Shown: positions 28,653 to 39,227, counted from the stretch's first letter. The stretch is DNA of 64,000 bases from Pararhodobacter zhoushanensis (GCF_025949695.1 NZ_JAPDFL010000001.1:2607501-2671500), one strand, 5' to 3'. The notes: generated by a model from the sequence alone, not told the origin. Program-made: numbers and translations.

Positions 28653-30238
28653 TTACGTCGCCGACCACATCATGATGGGGGCGCGCCCGGCCATCAGCTC
28701 GGCCGAGGGGTTCGCCTCCCAGCCAGCAATCTGGTCGTTATGCGCGTCGATGAAATCGTTGAACATCGGCGCAATCAGGCCGCCGTCGTCGCGCACCATC
28801 GTGCCCATTTCGCTGTAGATCGCCTTGCGGCGCGTCTGGTCCAGCTCGCCGCGCGCTTCGATCAGCAGGCTGTCGAACCGGTCGTTGAAGAAGCGCGTGT
28901 CGTTCCAGTCAGCGTTCGACAGATAGGCGGTCGAATACATCTGGTCCTGCACCGGACGGCCCCCCAGTACGAGGCGCTGAACGGCTGCACGTTCCAGGTT
29001 TCCGACCAATAGCCGTCACCCGGCTCGCGGATGATCTCCAGCTCGATCCCGGCGGCGGCGGCGCTTTCCTGAAACAGCTGGGCGGCATCGATGGCGCCCG
29101 GGAAGGCCACTTCCGAGGTGCGCATCTGGATCGGACCGGAATGGCCCGAACGCTCGTAGTGGAAGCGTGCCTGATCGGGGTCATAGGTGCGCTGCGGGAT
29201 GGTGTCATCGAACAGCGGATAGGCGGCGTTGATCGGCATGTCGTTCCCGACCGAGCCATAGCCGCGCAGGATCCGCTCGACCATGTCTTCGCGGTCGATG
29301 GCCAGTTTCAGCGCCATGCGCAGGTCGTGGTTGTCGAAGGGCGCGGTGTTGCAATGCATGATGAACACATAGTGCCCGCGACCGGCGGTGGATTGCACCG
29401 ACACGTTCGGCGCGCGCGCCAGCAGACCGGCAACCCGCGGCTCGACGCGGTTGATCAGCTGCACCTGACCCGATTGCAGCGCCGAGTTGCGCGCTGTCGC
29501 GTCGTTGATCACCAGGATCTCGATGCTGTCGAAGTGGCCGACGCTGGGATCCCAGTGGTTGGCGAATTTTTCCATGACGTGACGCACGCCCGGCTCGTTC
29601 TCGGCCCATTTGTACGGGCCGGTGAAGATACCGGCGTTCGGATCATCAAAACCGCCATTTGGCTGAATGACCAGGTGATAATCGGCCAGCAGGTAAGGAA
29701 GGTCGGCGTTCGGCGTCGTGGTTTGCAAAACGACCCAGTCGCCCTCGACCGAGATGGACGACACGCCCCGCATGATGCCCAGCGCGCCCGACTGCGGATC
29801 CTCGTTCGAGTGGCGGCGCAGGGTTTGCGCGACGTCCTCGGCGGTCAGGGTCTGGCCGTTGTGGAACTCGACCCCGCTGCGGATCTTGAAGCGCCAGGTC
29901 TGCGCATCCGCCGAGGCATCCCATTCTTCGGCCAGCTTGGGCACCAGATTACCCTGCGGGTCGATGATCAGCATCGTCTCGCCGGTGCAATAGCCATAGG
30001 TGAAAGGCACCTGGCTGGCGGCCTGTGCCGGGTCCAGCGAGTTGGTGCTTTCGCCCCCCTGCATGCCCATCACCAGACGGCCACCGCTGCGCGGTCCCTG
30101 GGCCAGAACGGCCTTGGACAGCAGCCCGGTGGCCGCAGTGCTGGCCACGCCGAGCGCGGCGGCACGCCCGAGAAAGGCGCGGCGGTCCAGTTTGCCGCGG
30201 GCAGCGCGCGCAAGCAGATAGCGGAATTCGTCGTTCAT
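28653..30238 (-). pseudogene. Peptide-type ABC transporter substrate-binding protein, frameshifted at a C6 run
   Basis: From ATG 30238 the frame gives a Tat signal (DRRAFLGRAAALG) and an SBP_bac_5 protein ('GGRLVMGMQGGESTNSLDP', 'FKIRSGVEFHNGQTLTAEDV') up to 'QPFSASYWG'. It then turns into nonsense and stops at 28862. The right C-terminus continues in another frame ('GGRPVQDQMYSTAYLSNADW' onward, stop at 28653). The change occurs exactly at the C6 run 28960-28965 (G6 on the coding strand); one more base there restores a protein of about 528 residues. As read, the C-terminal 110 residues of the substrate-binding lobe are lost. Real mutation or homopolymer error cannot be decided here. Confidence 0.85.
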
Positions 30239-30379
30239 CGGTTTCTCCCTGGGAAGGCTTCGTTGAGGAAGCGCATCGTGTTGAACACCATTAGTGGCGC
30301 CCGATTTTTGTTGACTGATAAATCAATAACAGCGGATTTGCGCAGCAATCAACGATTATGTTGCCGGTAACTGTAACAA

Positions 30380-32341
30380 TCATACGTGGGTGCGCGCAAC
30401 ACGCGTACTAAAATTTCTTTCGATGATTTCCGGTACTTCCGAGCCGTCCTTGATGTAAGCGGTGACCGTCGCCTGCAAGATCAGCGCCTCGGCGTCGCAG
30501 GTTTGAGTCGCTTTCACCTCGGTTTGCACGCTCCACGTGTCGCGCTGGAAGCTCTGCGTCCAGACAACTTCCGCCCGTGCGGCGAGCGGATCTTCGGGGT
30601 GAGTCTCCCATGTTTCGACCATCGTGTCATGGGTGCGCAGCCCGTGGTCGGGGTTCTCGGCTTCGCCACTGTCAGCGCTGACGATCAACCGCTCAACGCC
30701 GCTCAGCAGGTCGATCTCGCGCCGCCGCGCGTCGCGGCCGGGCGTGAGCGCGATCAGCCTCGAGGCGGGCACGTCCTCGGGCTCGGCAAAGGTCCAACCC
30801 GGTGCCGCGCCGGTATAGCGCGGCAGATCCAGCGCGCCGCCGGTAAGGTGCAATGCAACCTTTGCGGGTGAGGGCCAGACGAACGGCCAGTAGCTGTTGG
30901 ACAGCGCCAGTCGCAGCCGGTGGCCGGGCGCGAGGTCATAGGCGCATTGATCCAGCGTCACGGTGACCGTGATCGCCTTGCCGGGAACCAGCGGTTCGGG
31001 GGGATCGCAGCGGTGGTGCAGGTTCAGCATGCCATGCGCGATTCGGGTCGAAGACCCGTCCGGCGCGACATCGCACAGCCGTGCGACCAGAAAGCCAAAG
31101 GGCTGATCGGCGCTGAGCGTCACCGTCAGGCGCGGTGCGCCCAGCAGCTGCACGCCATCGGGGCAGGGGTGTTCAAAGCACACCGACAGCGCGTCATCGG
31201 CGCGCTGATCGCCGGGCATCTCGGCGTTCAGACCCATGGGGAAGAACTCGCCCGAGGTGATGCCCAGCGTTTGCGGCGTGGCAATCGTCACATCGGGTGC
31301 CCCGTCGCCGCCAAGCACACCGCCTGCCCCCAGGGGCAGCGTCAGCGGCTCAACGTCAGGCGAGGGCAGGCTCGCCGCGATCCAATAGCCGGGCCGTTCG
31401 GCCGCCGAGGCATCGGGTGGCGCGCTGGTCAGCATATAGGCGCGGTAATTGGGCCAGCTCTCGGCCCCGTTCTCAACGCCTTTCAGCCAGCGATCCCACC
31501 ATGTCTTCATCTCGGACAGGAACCCGATGCGCGGCGCGGGCACGGCGGTGTGGGGATACTGGTGGACCCAGGGGCCAACGATCGCCTTGCCCATCGCAAT
31601 GTTTTCAACAAGATGCGCGGGGGCGTTCATGTAATTGTCGTTCCAGCCGCCCACCGTCAGCACGGCAGCTTTCATGCGGGTGTAATCCTCGCACACTGAC
31701 CCATGCTTCCAGTAGCCATCACGCGCCTGATGGCTGGACCACAGTTCCGTCAGGTGCGGCAGCGTAGCAAGACGCTGGCGGAAATCCTCGCGCCAGTCCG
31801 CCCGCAACAGCGGGTCAGCGGGGCGCGAGGCGTAGGACAGCATCAAAGAGCCCCAGCCGAAATTCTCCCCCAGCAGGCAGCCGCCCTTGTAGTGGATGTC
31901 ATCGGCAAAGCGGTCCACCGTGGCGCAGACGCTGACCACGGCCTTCAGCGCAGGCGGGTTCAGGAAGGCGGTCTGCAGGCAATTGAACCCACCCCAGCTT
32001 TTGCCCATCATCGCGACCGCGCCGCTGCACCAGTCCTGCGCGGCGATCCACGCGATCACGTCGCAGGCGTCCTGCAGCTCTTGCGCCGAATATTCGTCGT
32101 CAAACACCCCCTCGCTGTCGCCATTGCCGCGAATATCCACCCGCAGGCAGGCGTAGCCCTGTGCCGCCATCCACGGGTGGATCGTCTCGTCGCGGGGCAG
32201 CGTGTTGTCGCGTTTGCGGTAGGGGATGTATTCCAGAACGGCAGGAACGGCAGGTCCATTCGCCGGTCGCCAGAGCCGCGCGGACAGGCGCGTGCCATCG
32301 GGCAGGGGGATCATAAGGTCGTCTTGGTCGATCAGGTCCAC
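30380..32341 (-). CDS. CocE/NonD-family serine hydrolase (X-Pro dipeptidyl-peptidase-like)
   Basis: An alpha/beta hydrolase of about 653 residues. It has the S15 catalytic domain with the nucleophile elbow GKSWGG (Ser115 in this numbering) and a C-terminal jelly-roll PepX_C domain ('YDLAPGHRLRLALSNSYWP'). Such enzymes cleave acyl esters, amides or X-Pro peptides. I prefer the GTG at 32339-32341, preceded by GAGAG, over a GTG at 32428, because the domain begins right after it and it leaves a 150-base divergent promoter region with the amidase gene. It lies 141 bases upstream of the peptide-type ABC operon in the same direction, suggesting joint use of amide or peptide substrates. Confidence 0.85.
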   Translation of the reverse strand: MDLIDQDDLMIPLPDGTRLSARLWRPANGPAVPAVLEYIPYRKRDNTLPRDETIHPWMAAQGYACLRVDIRGNGDSEGVFDDEYSAQELQDACDVIAWIAAQDWCSGAVAMMGKSWGGFNCLQTAFLNPPALKAVVSVCATVDRFADDIHYKGGCLLGENFGWGSLMLSYASRPADPLLRADWREDFRQRLATLPHLTELWSSHQARDGYWKHGSVCEDYTRMKAAVLTVGGWNDNYMNAPAHLVENIAMGKAIVGPWVHQYPHTAVPAPRIGFLSEMKTWWDRWLKGVENGAESWPNYRAYMLTSAPPDASAAERPGYWIAASLPSPDVEPLTLPLGAGGVLGGDGAPDVTIATPQTLGITSGEFFPMGLNAEMPGDQRADDALSVCFEHPCPDGVQLLGAPRLTVTLSADQPFGFLVARLCDVAPDGSSTRIAHGMLNLHHRCDPPEPLVPGKAITVTVTLDQCAYDLAPGHRLRLALSNSYWPFVWPSPAKVALHLTGGALDLPRYTGAAPGWTFAEPEDVPASRLIALTPGRDARRREIDLLSGVERLIVSADSGEAENPDHGLRTHDTMVETWETHPEDPLAARAEVVWTQSFQRDTWSVQTEVKATQTCDAEALILQATVTAYIKDGSEVPEIIERNFSTRVARTHV

Positions 32342-32491
32342 GAAGTTCTCTCGGTTGGCGTGTGATGAGCCGACGCTACTCTGCGCGGCAATGCTTGGCA
32401 AATTGCGACGCGGGTGATGGCTGAACACGACAGCTTGGCCTTGCCAAGCGCGATTTCGCGTCGATTATTGCGAAGAAACAAGGCGGGGGCG

Positions 32492-33901
32492 ATGATGGAC
32501 GATCTGTTGGACAAGGGCGCGCTGGCGCAAGCGGCGGCGCTGGAGTCGCGCGCGGTCTCGGCCGAGGAGCTGATGCAGGCGACGCTGGCGCGGATCGCTG
32601 CGCGCAACCCGGCGGTCAACGCCATCGTCAGCCTGCGCGACGAAGACGCGCTGCTGGCCGAGGCACGCGCAGCCGACAACGCGCCGCGCAAGGGCTGGCT
32701 GCACGGGCTGCCGATGGCGGTCAAAGATCTGGCCAATGTCGCCGGACTGCCGACCAGCATGGGCTCGCCGATCATGGCAGGCCAGATGGCACGCAAGGAT
32801 GATCTGCTCGTCGCCCGGATGCGCGCTGCGGGCGCGCTGTTTATCGGCAAGACCAACACGCCCGAATTCGGTCTGGGCTCGCACACCTTCAACCCGGTAC
32901 ATGGCGCGACGGGCAACGCCTATGATCCGACGCGCAGCGCCGGGGGGTCGTCAGGCGGCGCGGCGGTGGCGCTGGCGTGCAAGATGGTCGCGGTCGCCGA
33001 TGGCTCGGACATGATGGGCAGCCTGCGCAACCCGGCGGGCTGGAACAATGTCTACGGCTTCCGCCCCAGCTGGGGCCGGGTGCCGGATGAGGCACAAGGC
33101 GACACGTTCCTGCACCCGCTTGCCACCAACGGCCCGATGGCGCGCAACCCGCGCGATCTGGCGGCACTGCTCGAGGTGCAGTCGGGTCCGGTGGCGGGTC
33201 GCCCCTTCACCCTGCCGAAGGAACCCTATCTGTCGCGCATCGACGCCGATATGCGCGGGCGTCGGGTGGCGTGGCTGGGCGACTGGGGCGGGGCCTATCC
33301 GATGGAGGCCGGGGTGCTGGAAACCTGCGAGGCCGCGCTCAAACGCTTTGACGCCTTGGGCGTCACGGTCGAAGCCCTGCCGGCCCCCTTTGACGCGCGC
33401 AAGCTCTGGCAGTCGTGGCTGGATCTGCGGGCTTTCGCCAATGCCAACCGACTGGGACCGCTCTATGGCAATCCCGTCTGGCGCAAGCAGCTGAAAGCGA
33501 CGGCGATCTGGGAGATCGAGACGGGCCATTCCCTGACCCTTGCCGCGGTGCAGGCGGCCAGTCTGGCGCGCTCGGAATGGTATGCGCGGGCGGCAGAGCT
33601 GTTCGACAGCTTTGACGCCCTGATCTTGCCGACAGCGCAGGTCTGGCCTTTCCCGCTTGAGGTCGAATACCCGACCGAGATCGCCGGGCTCCCCATGGAC
33701 ACCTATCACCGCTGGATGGAGGTGGTGATCCCCGCCTCGCTGATCGGGCTGCCTGCGCTGGCGGTTCCGGCGGGATTCGGGGCGGCGGGGCTGCCGATGG
33801 GGCTGCAACTGATCGGGCGGCACGGCAATGACCTGGCGCTGCTGCAACTGGCCGAGGCCTGGCATCAAACCAAGCCGCAAGAGCGGGCGTTAACCTATTA
33901 A
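32492..33901 (+). CDS. Amidase (amidase-signature family)
   Basis: A 469-residue amidase-signature hydrolase related to GatA and bacterial amidases. The Ser-cisSer-Lys triad can be placed as Lys78 ('MAVKDL'), Ser154 ('AGGSSGGAAVA') and Ser177 ('DGSDMMGSLRNPA'). The usual GSDTGGSIR is GSDMMGSLR here, an unusual oxyanion segment. ATGs at 32492 and 32495 follow AAGGCGGGGG; an upstream frame extension is unlikely because it would overlap the divergent hydrolase. Probably hydrolyses short amides. Absence of gatB/gatC nearby and the sequence argue against a tRNA amidotransferase role. Confidence 0.9.
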   Translation: MMDDLLDKGALAQAAALESRAVSAEELMQATLARIAARNPAVNAIVSLRDEDALLAEARAADNAPRKGWLHGLPMAVKDLANVAGLPTSMGSPIMAGQMARKDDLLVARMRAAGALFIGKTNTPEFGLGSHTFNPVHGATGNAYDPTRSAGGSSGGAAVALACKMVAVADGSDMMGSLRNPAGWNNVYGFRPSWGRVPDEAQGDTFLHPLATNGPMARNPRDLAALLEVQSGPVAGRPFTLPKEPYLSRIDADMRGRRVAWLGDWGGAYPMEAGVLETCEAALKRFDALGVTVEALPAPFDARKLWQSWLDLRAFANANRLGPLYGNPVWRKQLKATAIWEIETGHSLTLAAVQAASLARSEWYARAAELFDSFDALILPTAQVWPFPLEVEYPTEIAGLPMDTYHRWMEVVIPASLIGLPALAVPAGFGAAGLPMGLQLIGRHGNDLALLQLAEAWHQTKPQERALTY

Positions 33902-34007
33902 TAATAAATGACTATCGCAGGCGCCGGGCGTGGCTTTGGCGCATTCCGCCATAGTTTTGACCCAATCCGCTGCCAAGCCATAACGACACCCCTTGCTGGA
34001 GGTCATC

Positions 34008-34214
34008 ATGGTCCGTCACGTCTATCGCTTCCTGTCGGATGAGACGGGCGCTGTGACGGTGGACTGGGTGGTGCTGGCTGCGATTTCGGCGGGGTTTGGT
34101 ATCATGGTGTTTACAACGCTGGGCAGCGGAGCCGATGACGTCGCCGCCACGATGGAAACCTCGCTGACCGCAATGGAAGTCGCGCCGTTGCAAGAGCTGG
34201 GCTATTCGCAATAG
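34008..34214 (+). CDS. Small Flp-pilin-like membrane protein
   Basis: A 68-residue protein with the plan of Flp/Fap type IVb pilins: a short charged leader ('YRFLSDETGAVTVDWVVLAA'), one hydrophobic helix of about 20 residues beginning near a Gly-Ala-Val-Thr-Val-Asp/Glu position, and a short C-terminal tail. Glu5 of true pilins is replaced by Asp in 'AVTVDWVVL'. A GGAGG site lies 5 bases before the ATG. There are no tad or cpa genes near, so it is an orphan. It may be a pseudopilin or a small secreted peptide. Confidence 0.75.
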   Translation: MVRHVYRFLSDETGAVTVDWVVLAAISAGFGIMVFTTLGSGADDVAATMETSLTAMEVAPLQELGYSQ

Positions 34215-34216
34215 CC

Positions 34217-35254
34217 TCAGCCGACCACCTTCCAATGCACGTCAAAGCCCGGTTCGAACACGGTAACCGGCCCGGCCCCGGTCTGGATCTTGGCGGGAAA
34301 GCGCACCGGCTCTGCCTGCTTTTCCAGTGTGATGGTCGTGGCGTTGCGCGGCAGGCCATAGAAGTCAGCACCGTGGTGCGCGGTGAAGCCTTCCAGCTTG
34401 TCCAGCGCGCCCTCACGCTCGAACACCTGCGCGAGCAGCGGCATGGTGTTGGTCGCGGTGAAACACCCGGCAGCGCAGCACTCGCATTCCTTGCGGTCGT
34501 CGCTGTGCGGGGCCGAGTCTGTGCCCAGAAAGAACCGCGCATCGCCCGAGATTGCCGCCTCGACCAGCGCCTGACGGTGCAGTTCGCGCTTGGCGACCGG
34601 CAGGCAGAAGTAATGCGGGCGCATGCCGCCCACCAGCAGGTTGTTGCGGTTGATGATCAGGTGATGCGTGGTAATCGTCGCACCCAAGCCCTTGGGGTTG
34701 GCGCGCACATACTCCACTGCGTCCTTGGTCGTCACATGCTCCATGATCACCCGCAGGCCCGGATTGGCCCGGCGGATCGGATCGAGCACGCGGTCGATGA
34801 ACACCGCCTCGCGGTCAAAGATGTCGATCTCGGCGTCGGTGACTTCACCGTGCAGGCACAGCGGCACGCCCGCCTCGGCCATCGCGTCGAACACCGGGCG
34901 CACCTTGTCAAAATCCCGCACGCCCGAGGCCGAGTTGGTCGTCGCCCCGGCCGGGTACAGCTTGACCGCTGCGATGATGCCCGCCTTGTGCGCGGCAACG
35001 ACATCGGCCGGGTCGGTGGTCTCGGTCAGATAGAGCGTCATCAGCGGCGTGAAATCCGACCCCGGCAGCGCCGCAGCAATCCGCTCGCGGTAGGCAGCGG
35101 CTTGCGCACCCGTCACGACCGGTGGCACCAGATTGGGCATGATGATCGCACGGGCGAAATCGCGCGCCGTTTCGGGCGCGATCCCGGCCAACATGGCGCC
35201 GTCGCGCAGGTGCAGGTGAAAATCGTCGGGGCGGGTGAGGGTAAGGCGGGTCAT
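34217..35254 (-). CDS. pyrC: Dihydroorotase (type II, PyrC)
   Basis: A 345-residue zinc enzyme of pyrimidine synthesis that closes N-carbamoyl-aspartate to dihydroorotate. Metal and active-site features: HxH in '[10 protein letters not shown]', the carboxylated lysine in '[14 protein letters not shown]', 'LCLHGE', 'TTHHL' and 'GTDSAPH'. Length matches E. coli PyrC (348). The ATG at 35252-35254 follows a GGGGGCGGT stretch. It ends 2 bases from the convergent pilin-like gene. Confidence 0.96.
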   Translation of the reverse strand: MTRLTLTRPDDFHLHLRDGAMLAGIAPETARDFARAIIMPNLVPPVVTGAQAAAYRERIAAALPGSDFTPLMTLYLTETTDPADVVAAHKAGIIAAVKLYPAGATTNSASGVRDFDKVRPVFDAMAEAGVPLCLHGEVTDAEIDIFDREAVFIDRVLDPIRRANPGLRVIMEHVTTKDAVEYVRANPKGLGATITTHHLIINRNNLLVGGMRPHYFCLPVAKRELHRQALVEAAISGDARFFLGTDSAPHSDDRKECECCAAGCFTATNTMPLLAQVFEREGALDKLEGFTAHHGADFYGLPRNATTITLEKQAEPVRFPAKIQTGAGPVTVFEPGFDVHWKVVG

Positions 35255-35294
35255 ACCGCCCCCATAACGCGCCGACGCGGGGCTGTGAAGAGGT

Positions 35295-36221
35295 TTAGCG
35301 TTGCGCTGCTTCGACCTTGGCCAGTGCCTGTTTGAGCTGCGGGTGATCAACCCTTTTGTTCGCCGCCCGCAAGGCGCGCAGCAAAAGGCCGGGGCGGTTC
35401 AGCGTCTGCAACCGACCGATCAGCCGACCCAGGTAATGCGGGTTATCGCGCCGCGCGCGCCACAGGGCATAGAAACGTTGCGGGGTCAGCGTGCCGTCAC
35501 AGGCCGCGTCAAGCAGCGGGCGCAACACATTGATGCGCGCCAGCTCGGCTTGCGGGTCGCGCCCGACATTGCGCGCCCGCAGCCGTGAGACATGCGCACC
35601 CTTGAACAAGGCCGCATGCACCGCGTCGACCTGCTGGATCGGATCATAGACAATGAACACGCGCTCACAGCCTTCGGACATATCCGGGGCATAGCCAAAG
35701 CGCGTGTTGAAATCATAGCGCCGCGCGCGCAGGAACCGGCGGTCCCACTCGGCGACGTCGGTGTCCAGCGTCGCCTGCGGCGCCAGCGCCACAACGGTGC
35801 AGCCCGGTGCGGCGACCGAGAACGCCGCTGCGCCATAGCCCCCCATGCCCGCGCCGTAAAACACCACCCGGTCGAAATCTTCAAAGAAGGCGTCGTCAAT
35901 CAGCCGGTCGACATAGCCGTAAAGATTGGCGTCGCGAAACCACGTCTCATCATGCGCGAGGATCGTCAGGGATGACCAGCCGCGCGGGGCTGCGATCTGA
36001 TAGCCCAAAGGCATCTGTCCGCCGCCCGCCTGACGCACGCCCGACAGGGTTTCAAAGCTGACCAGCAGAACGCCGCCCAGATCCGAGAAAAACGCCGAAT
36101 GCTTGTCACCCAGAGGCGAGAAATATCCCGCCTCTTCGCCGATTTCCTCCAGGATCGACAGCCAGTCGGCGTCGGTCTCGGCCTCGCTGGCGTCGAACAT
36201 CTCGATTGTGTCGTTACTCAT
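35295..36221 (-). CDS. Alpha/beta-hydrolase-like protein with a Gly in place of the nucleophile serine
   Basis: A 308-residue cytoplasmic protein without signal or membrane segments. The centre contains a strand-turn-helix '[18 protein letters not shown]', which looks like a nucleophile elbow (GxSxG), but the serine position is Gly125. '[21 protein letters not shown]' follows. Related Rhodobacterales proteins are often labelled phosphoadenosine phosphosulfate reductase, which this sequence does not support (no CGLH motif or PP-loop). A non-catalytic or differently catalytic hydrolase fold is my reading; function unknown. Confidence 0.65.
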   Translation of the reverse strand: MSNDTIEMFDASEAETDADWLSILEEIGEEAGYFSPLGDKHSAFFSDLGGVLLVSFETLSGVRQAGGGQMPLGYQIAAPRGWSSLTILAHDETWFRDANLYGYVDRLIDDAFFEDFDRVVFYGAGMGGYGAAAFSVAAPGCTVVALAPQATLDTDVAEWDRRFLRARRYDFNTRFGYAPDMSEGCERVFIVYDPIQQVDAVHAALFKGAHVSRLRARNVGRDPQAELARINVLRPLLDAACDGTLTPQRFYALWRARRDNPHYLGRLIGRLQTLNRPGLLLRALRAANKRVDHPQLKQALAKVEAAQR

Positions 36222-36457
36222 GGACCCTCGTCACACTACAGGATGACCGTCACTGATTTACAACGGTTACACCAAGGCCGCGTGGCGGAAAACCGGACAG
36301 GCAAAGGCATCCGTGTGGTTTTTGGTGGCTTCGGCGGAAACGAACCAAGCGCATTGATGCCCAATGGGAAACAAAGGGGCGGTGATAGCCGGGCTTGCGG
36401 GACGGCGACGCGCATCCTAGCGTTGAAACCAGAGTTTGCGCGTTCACAGGAATCCCC

Positions 36458-37159
36458 ATGAAATTCGATGAAATTCCCGGCTGGTTCATGCCGATTGATC
36501 AGGCCGCCTTCAGCTGGATCTTGCAGCATCAGAACAAGGTGCAATCAGAGGGCAGTCTGGTCGAACTGGGCGTGTTCATGGGCAAGAGCGCCGTGTTGAT
36601 CGGCAATCATCGCCGCGACGCCGAGGTTTTCACCTGCGTCGATCTGTTCGAGGACATCGCAACCTCGGATCAGGCGGACCCGGGCGAAAGGCAGTTCTTC
36701 ACCAACCAAGGCCAGACACAGGCAGCGTTCGAGCGCAATTATCTGGCGTTTCACCGCAATCTGCCGCGCGTGGTACGCGGGCCGACGGCGGTGCTGACGC
36801 GCCATGTCGCCCCGCAGACCGTGCGCTTTCTCCATGCCGACGCGGGCCAGACCTATGATCTGTTGCGCCAAGACATTGCCTCGGCCCGGACGGTTTTGCG
36901 ACAGGACGGCGTGGTCGCGTTCGGCGATTACCGCAAGCCTGCGACCATCGGCACCGCAGCGGCGGTCTGGGAGGCAATTCTGAACGACGGCCTCAAGCCG
37001 ATCGCCCATACGGATTTCAAGCTTTACGCAACCTGGGGTGATCCGGCACCGTATCAGGCGGACCTGATTGCCCGCGCCGCTGAATCAGGCTGGTGCACGA
37101 CACAACAGGGCGTGTCGATCCGCAACATGCCAATGGTTTATTTGCACCGTAAAGCCTGA
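36458..37159 (+). CDS. Class I SAM-dependent methyltransferase-like protein (Methyltransf_24)
   Basis: A 233-residue protein. 'LVELGVFMGKSAVLIGNHRRD' fits motif I of the class I methyltransferases that act on O-linked sugars or small molecules, followed by 'FTCVDLFED', 'RFLHADAGQTYDLLRQDI' and 'VVAFGDY'. The start at 36458 is set by AGGA at 7 bases. It lies divergent to the hydrolase-like gene (236-base spacer), which may share a promoter region. Acceptor unknown. Confidence 0.7.
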   Translation: MKFDEIPGWFMPIDQAAFSWILQHQNKVQSEGSLVELGVFMGKSAVLIGNHRRDAEVFTCVDLFEDIATSDQADPGERQFFTNQGQTQAAFERNYLAFHRNLPRVVRGPTAVLTRHVAPQTVRFLHADAGQTYDLLRQDIASARTVLRQDGVVAFGDYRKPATIGTAAAVWEAILNDGLKPIAHTDFKLYATWGDPAPYQADLIARAAESGWCTTQQGVSIRNMPMVYLHRKA

Positions 37160-37254
37160 GGCTTAACCAGTTTGGGTGTAGAGGCGCCCGCCGATTCGGC
37201 GCATCCTGTGGCTTTCAGGGCCACTTGTGGGCCGATGTCGTCCAGGGGTGTTTG

Positions 37255-38166
37255 ATGCGCGCGTTGTTCTTCGCCTTGTCGCTGGCGGCAGTCAGCCTGA
37301 CCGCCCCCTCGTCACGCGCCGAGCCGATCTCGAGCCTTGCCGCAACCGCCGCGACCCCGGACTATGCTGCTGCATATGAGGTGTTCATCGGTGGGCGCCA
37401 CGCTGAAGCCTTGCGGATGCTGCTCCCTCTGGCCGAATCCGGTGACGCAAGGGCGCAGAACTTGATCGGTGTCGCCCATGATGACGGGCTGGGGGTCGCG
37501 GTCGATCCGCTGGCCGCGCGGCGCTGGTTCGAGCGGGCGGCAGCGCAGGGCAACGCCCGCGCGCAGATGAATCTGGGCCAGATGCTGCGCGATGGACGCC
37601 CGGGTGTGGCGATCGACTTTGCCATGGCGCGGCGCTTCTTTGAGGCGTCGGCGGGGCATGGCTATGGCCCGGCGCAGTCCGCTTTGGGCAGGATGTGGGA
37701 AAACGGCGAGGGCGGCCCTGCCGATCTGGCGCGCGCGCAGGCGCTCTACCAAGAGGGCCGCGCTGCAGGCGATCCCTGGGCGGCGGAGTATCTGGGGCAT
37801 CTGTATTACAGCGGCGAGGGCGTCGCTGCGGATCCGGTCCACGCCCGCGCGCTGTTTGCCGAGGCGTCCGAGCGCGGTCTGGCGCAATCGACCAACAATC
37901 TGGCCTACATGATCGAACGCGGGATGGGCGGGCCGTCGGATCTGGTCGAGGCCGAGCGGCTCTACCGTCAGGCCATCGACGGCGATTATGCCCGCGCCGG
38001 GATCAATTTGGCGTGGATGCTCTACGAGAATGCTGACACCCACGCTCGCACGATCGAAGCCTCGGGGTACTGCATCTGGGCGATGGATCACGGCGACGCG
38101 ATGGATCGCGCCGCCTGGGCCGATGATTGCATGACCATCGGCAAAGCTGCCGCGCAGCTCAGGTGA
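37255..38166 (+). CDS. Secreted Sel1-repeat (TPR-like) protein
   Basis: A 303-residue protein with a Sec signal peptide (cleavage near 'PSSRA-EP') and about six Sel1 repeats of 36 residues, seen as recurrent 'A...LG.M...G.GG..D...A...Y..AA..G' units between residues 60 and 270. Sel1 proteins are adaptor solenoids, here periplasmic; binding partner unknown. AGGGG precedes the ATG at 37255. It overlaps the convergent hpt gene by 8 bases. Confidence 0.85.
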   Translation: MRALFFALSLAAVSLTAPSSRAEPISSLAATAATPDYAAAYEVFIGGRHAEALRMLLPLAESGDARAQNLIGVAHDDGLGVAVDPLAARRWFERAAAQGNARAQMNLGQMLRDGRPGVAIDFAMARRFFEASAGHGYGPAQSALGRMWENGEGGPADLARAQALYQEGRAAGDPWAAEYLGHLYYSGEGVAADPVHARALFAEASERGLAQSTNNLAYMIERGMGGPSDLVEAERLYRQAIDGDYARAGINLAWMLYENADTHARTIEASGYCIWAMDHGDAMDRAAWADDCMTIGKAAAQLR

Positions 38167-38695
38167 AGCGGACCTTGCCGATATAGGGCAGGTTGCGGTT
38201 GCGCTGCGCGTAGTCGATGCCATAGCCGACGACGAATTCATCGGGGATCTCGAACCCGGTCCAGGTGGCTTTCATGTCCACCTCACGGCGCGACGGCTTG
38301 TCGAGCAGCGCGCAGATTTCCAGCCGCCGGGGTTCCCGGCTGAGCAGCAGTTTCTGAACGTGGTGCAGGGTAAAGCCGGTGTCGACGATATCCTCGACCA
38401 CCAGCACGTCGCGCCCGCCGATCTCGCCGCGCAGATCCTTGAGAATGCGCACCTCGCGGCTCGACTGCATCGAGTTGCCGTAGGAACTGGCCTCAAGGAA
38501 ATCGACCTCGACCGGCAGGTCGATCTCGCGCACAAGATCGGCGATGAACACGAAGGAGCCGCGCAGCAAACCAACGACGATCAGTTTGTCGGTGCCCTTG
38601 AACGCGGTGGTGATCTCTTCGGCAAGCTGCTCGACACGGGCGGCGATCCGCTTGGCCGAGATCATCTGATCGATCACGTAAGGCTGCTGGGGCAT
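38159..38695 (-). CDS. hpt: Hypoxanthine phosphoribosyltransferase
   Basis: A 178-residue purine salvage enzyme that converts hypoxanthine (or guanine) and PRPP to the nucleotide. The PRPP-binding motif reads '[11 protein letters not shown]', preceded by '[14 protein letters not shown]' and followed by '[20 protein letters not shown]', which carries the purine-binding residues. The start at 38693-38695 follows the family; the longer in-frame extension reads through the spacer to the divergent gene. Confidence 0.95.
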   Translation of the reverse strand: MPQQPYVIDQMISAKRIAARVEQLAEEITTAFKGTDKLIVVGLLRGSFVFIADLVREIDLPVEVDFLEASSYGNSMQSSREVRILKDLRGEIGGRDVLVVEDIVDTGFTLHHVQKLLLSREPRRLEICALLDKPSRREVDMKATWTGFEIPDEFVVGYGIDYAQRNRNLPYIGKVRFT

Positions 38696-38771
38696 TGGTC
38701 TCTCGGGTTTTGGGGGTTGAAAACTCGGACCCACTCTAGGAAAAGGCGCCCGCATATGCCAGAGGTGCCGC

Positions 38772-39227
38772 ATGCCCAAACACAGTGAAAACCGTGTTCT
38801 GCCTTACTCGGCGGCTCAGATCTATGATCTGGTCGCCGATGTTGCGCGGTATCCTGAGTTCCTGCCCTGGACCGCCGCCGCCCGCATTCGTTCGCGCGAC
38901 CCGCTGCCTGAGCGCGGCGAGGGTGCCGAGGTGATGGAGGCGGATCTGGTGATCAGCTTCAAGGTCTTCCGCGAGAAGTTCGGCTCGCGCGTGGTGCTGC
39001 TGCCCGCCGAACGGCGCATCGAGACCGATTATATCGACGGGCCGTTCAAATATCTGCATTCCTTCTGGGTGGTCGAACCCGAGGGTGACGGATGCCGCGT
39101 GCGCTTCGAGGTCGATTTCGAGTTCCGCAACGCCATGCTGCAGGGCATCATCGGGCTGGTGTTTGACGAGGCCATGCGCCGCGTGGTGGGCGCGTTCGAG
39201 GCCCGCGCGCACAAGCTCTACGGCTGA
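38772..39227 (+). CDS. Coenzyme Q-binding protein Coq10/RatA-like (START-type polyketide cyclase domain)
   Basis: A 151-residue single-domain protein of the SRPBCC/START fold. The N-terminus '[20 protein letters not shown]' and '[13 protein letters not shown]' are characteristic of the Coq10/RatA group. In mitochondria and alphaproteobacteria the group supports ubiquinone function; E. coli RatA was described as a ribosome-associated toxin. In this lineage a ubiquinone chaperone is the more probable role. Divergent from hpt with a 76-base spacer. Confidence 0.88.
   Translation: MPKHSENRVLPYSAAQIYDLVADVARYPEFLPWTAAARIRSRDPLPERGEGAEVMEADLVISFKVFREKFGSRVVLLPAERRIETDYIDGPFKYLHSFWVVEPEGDGCRVRFEVDFEFRNAMLQGIIGLVFDEAMRRVVGAFEARAHKLYG

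Noticed and set aside
30300..30350. TTGA-N8-TCAA symmetry upstream of the ABC binding protein as an FNR box
   Set aside because: The spacing is wrong for FNR (needs TTGAT-N4-ATCAA); AT-rich spacers give such matches by chance.
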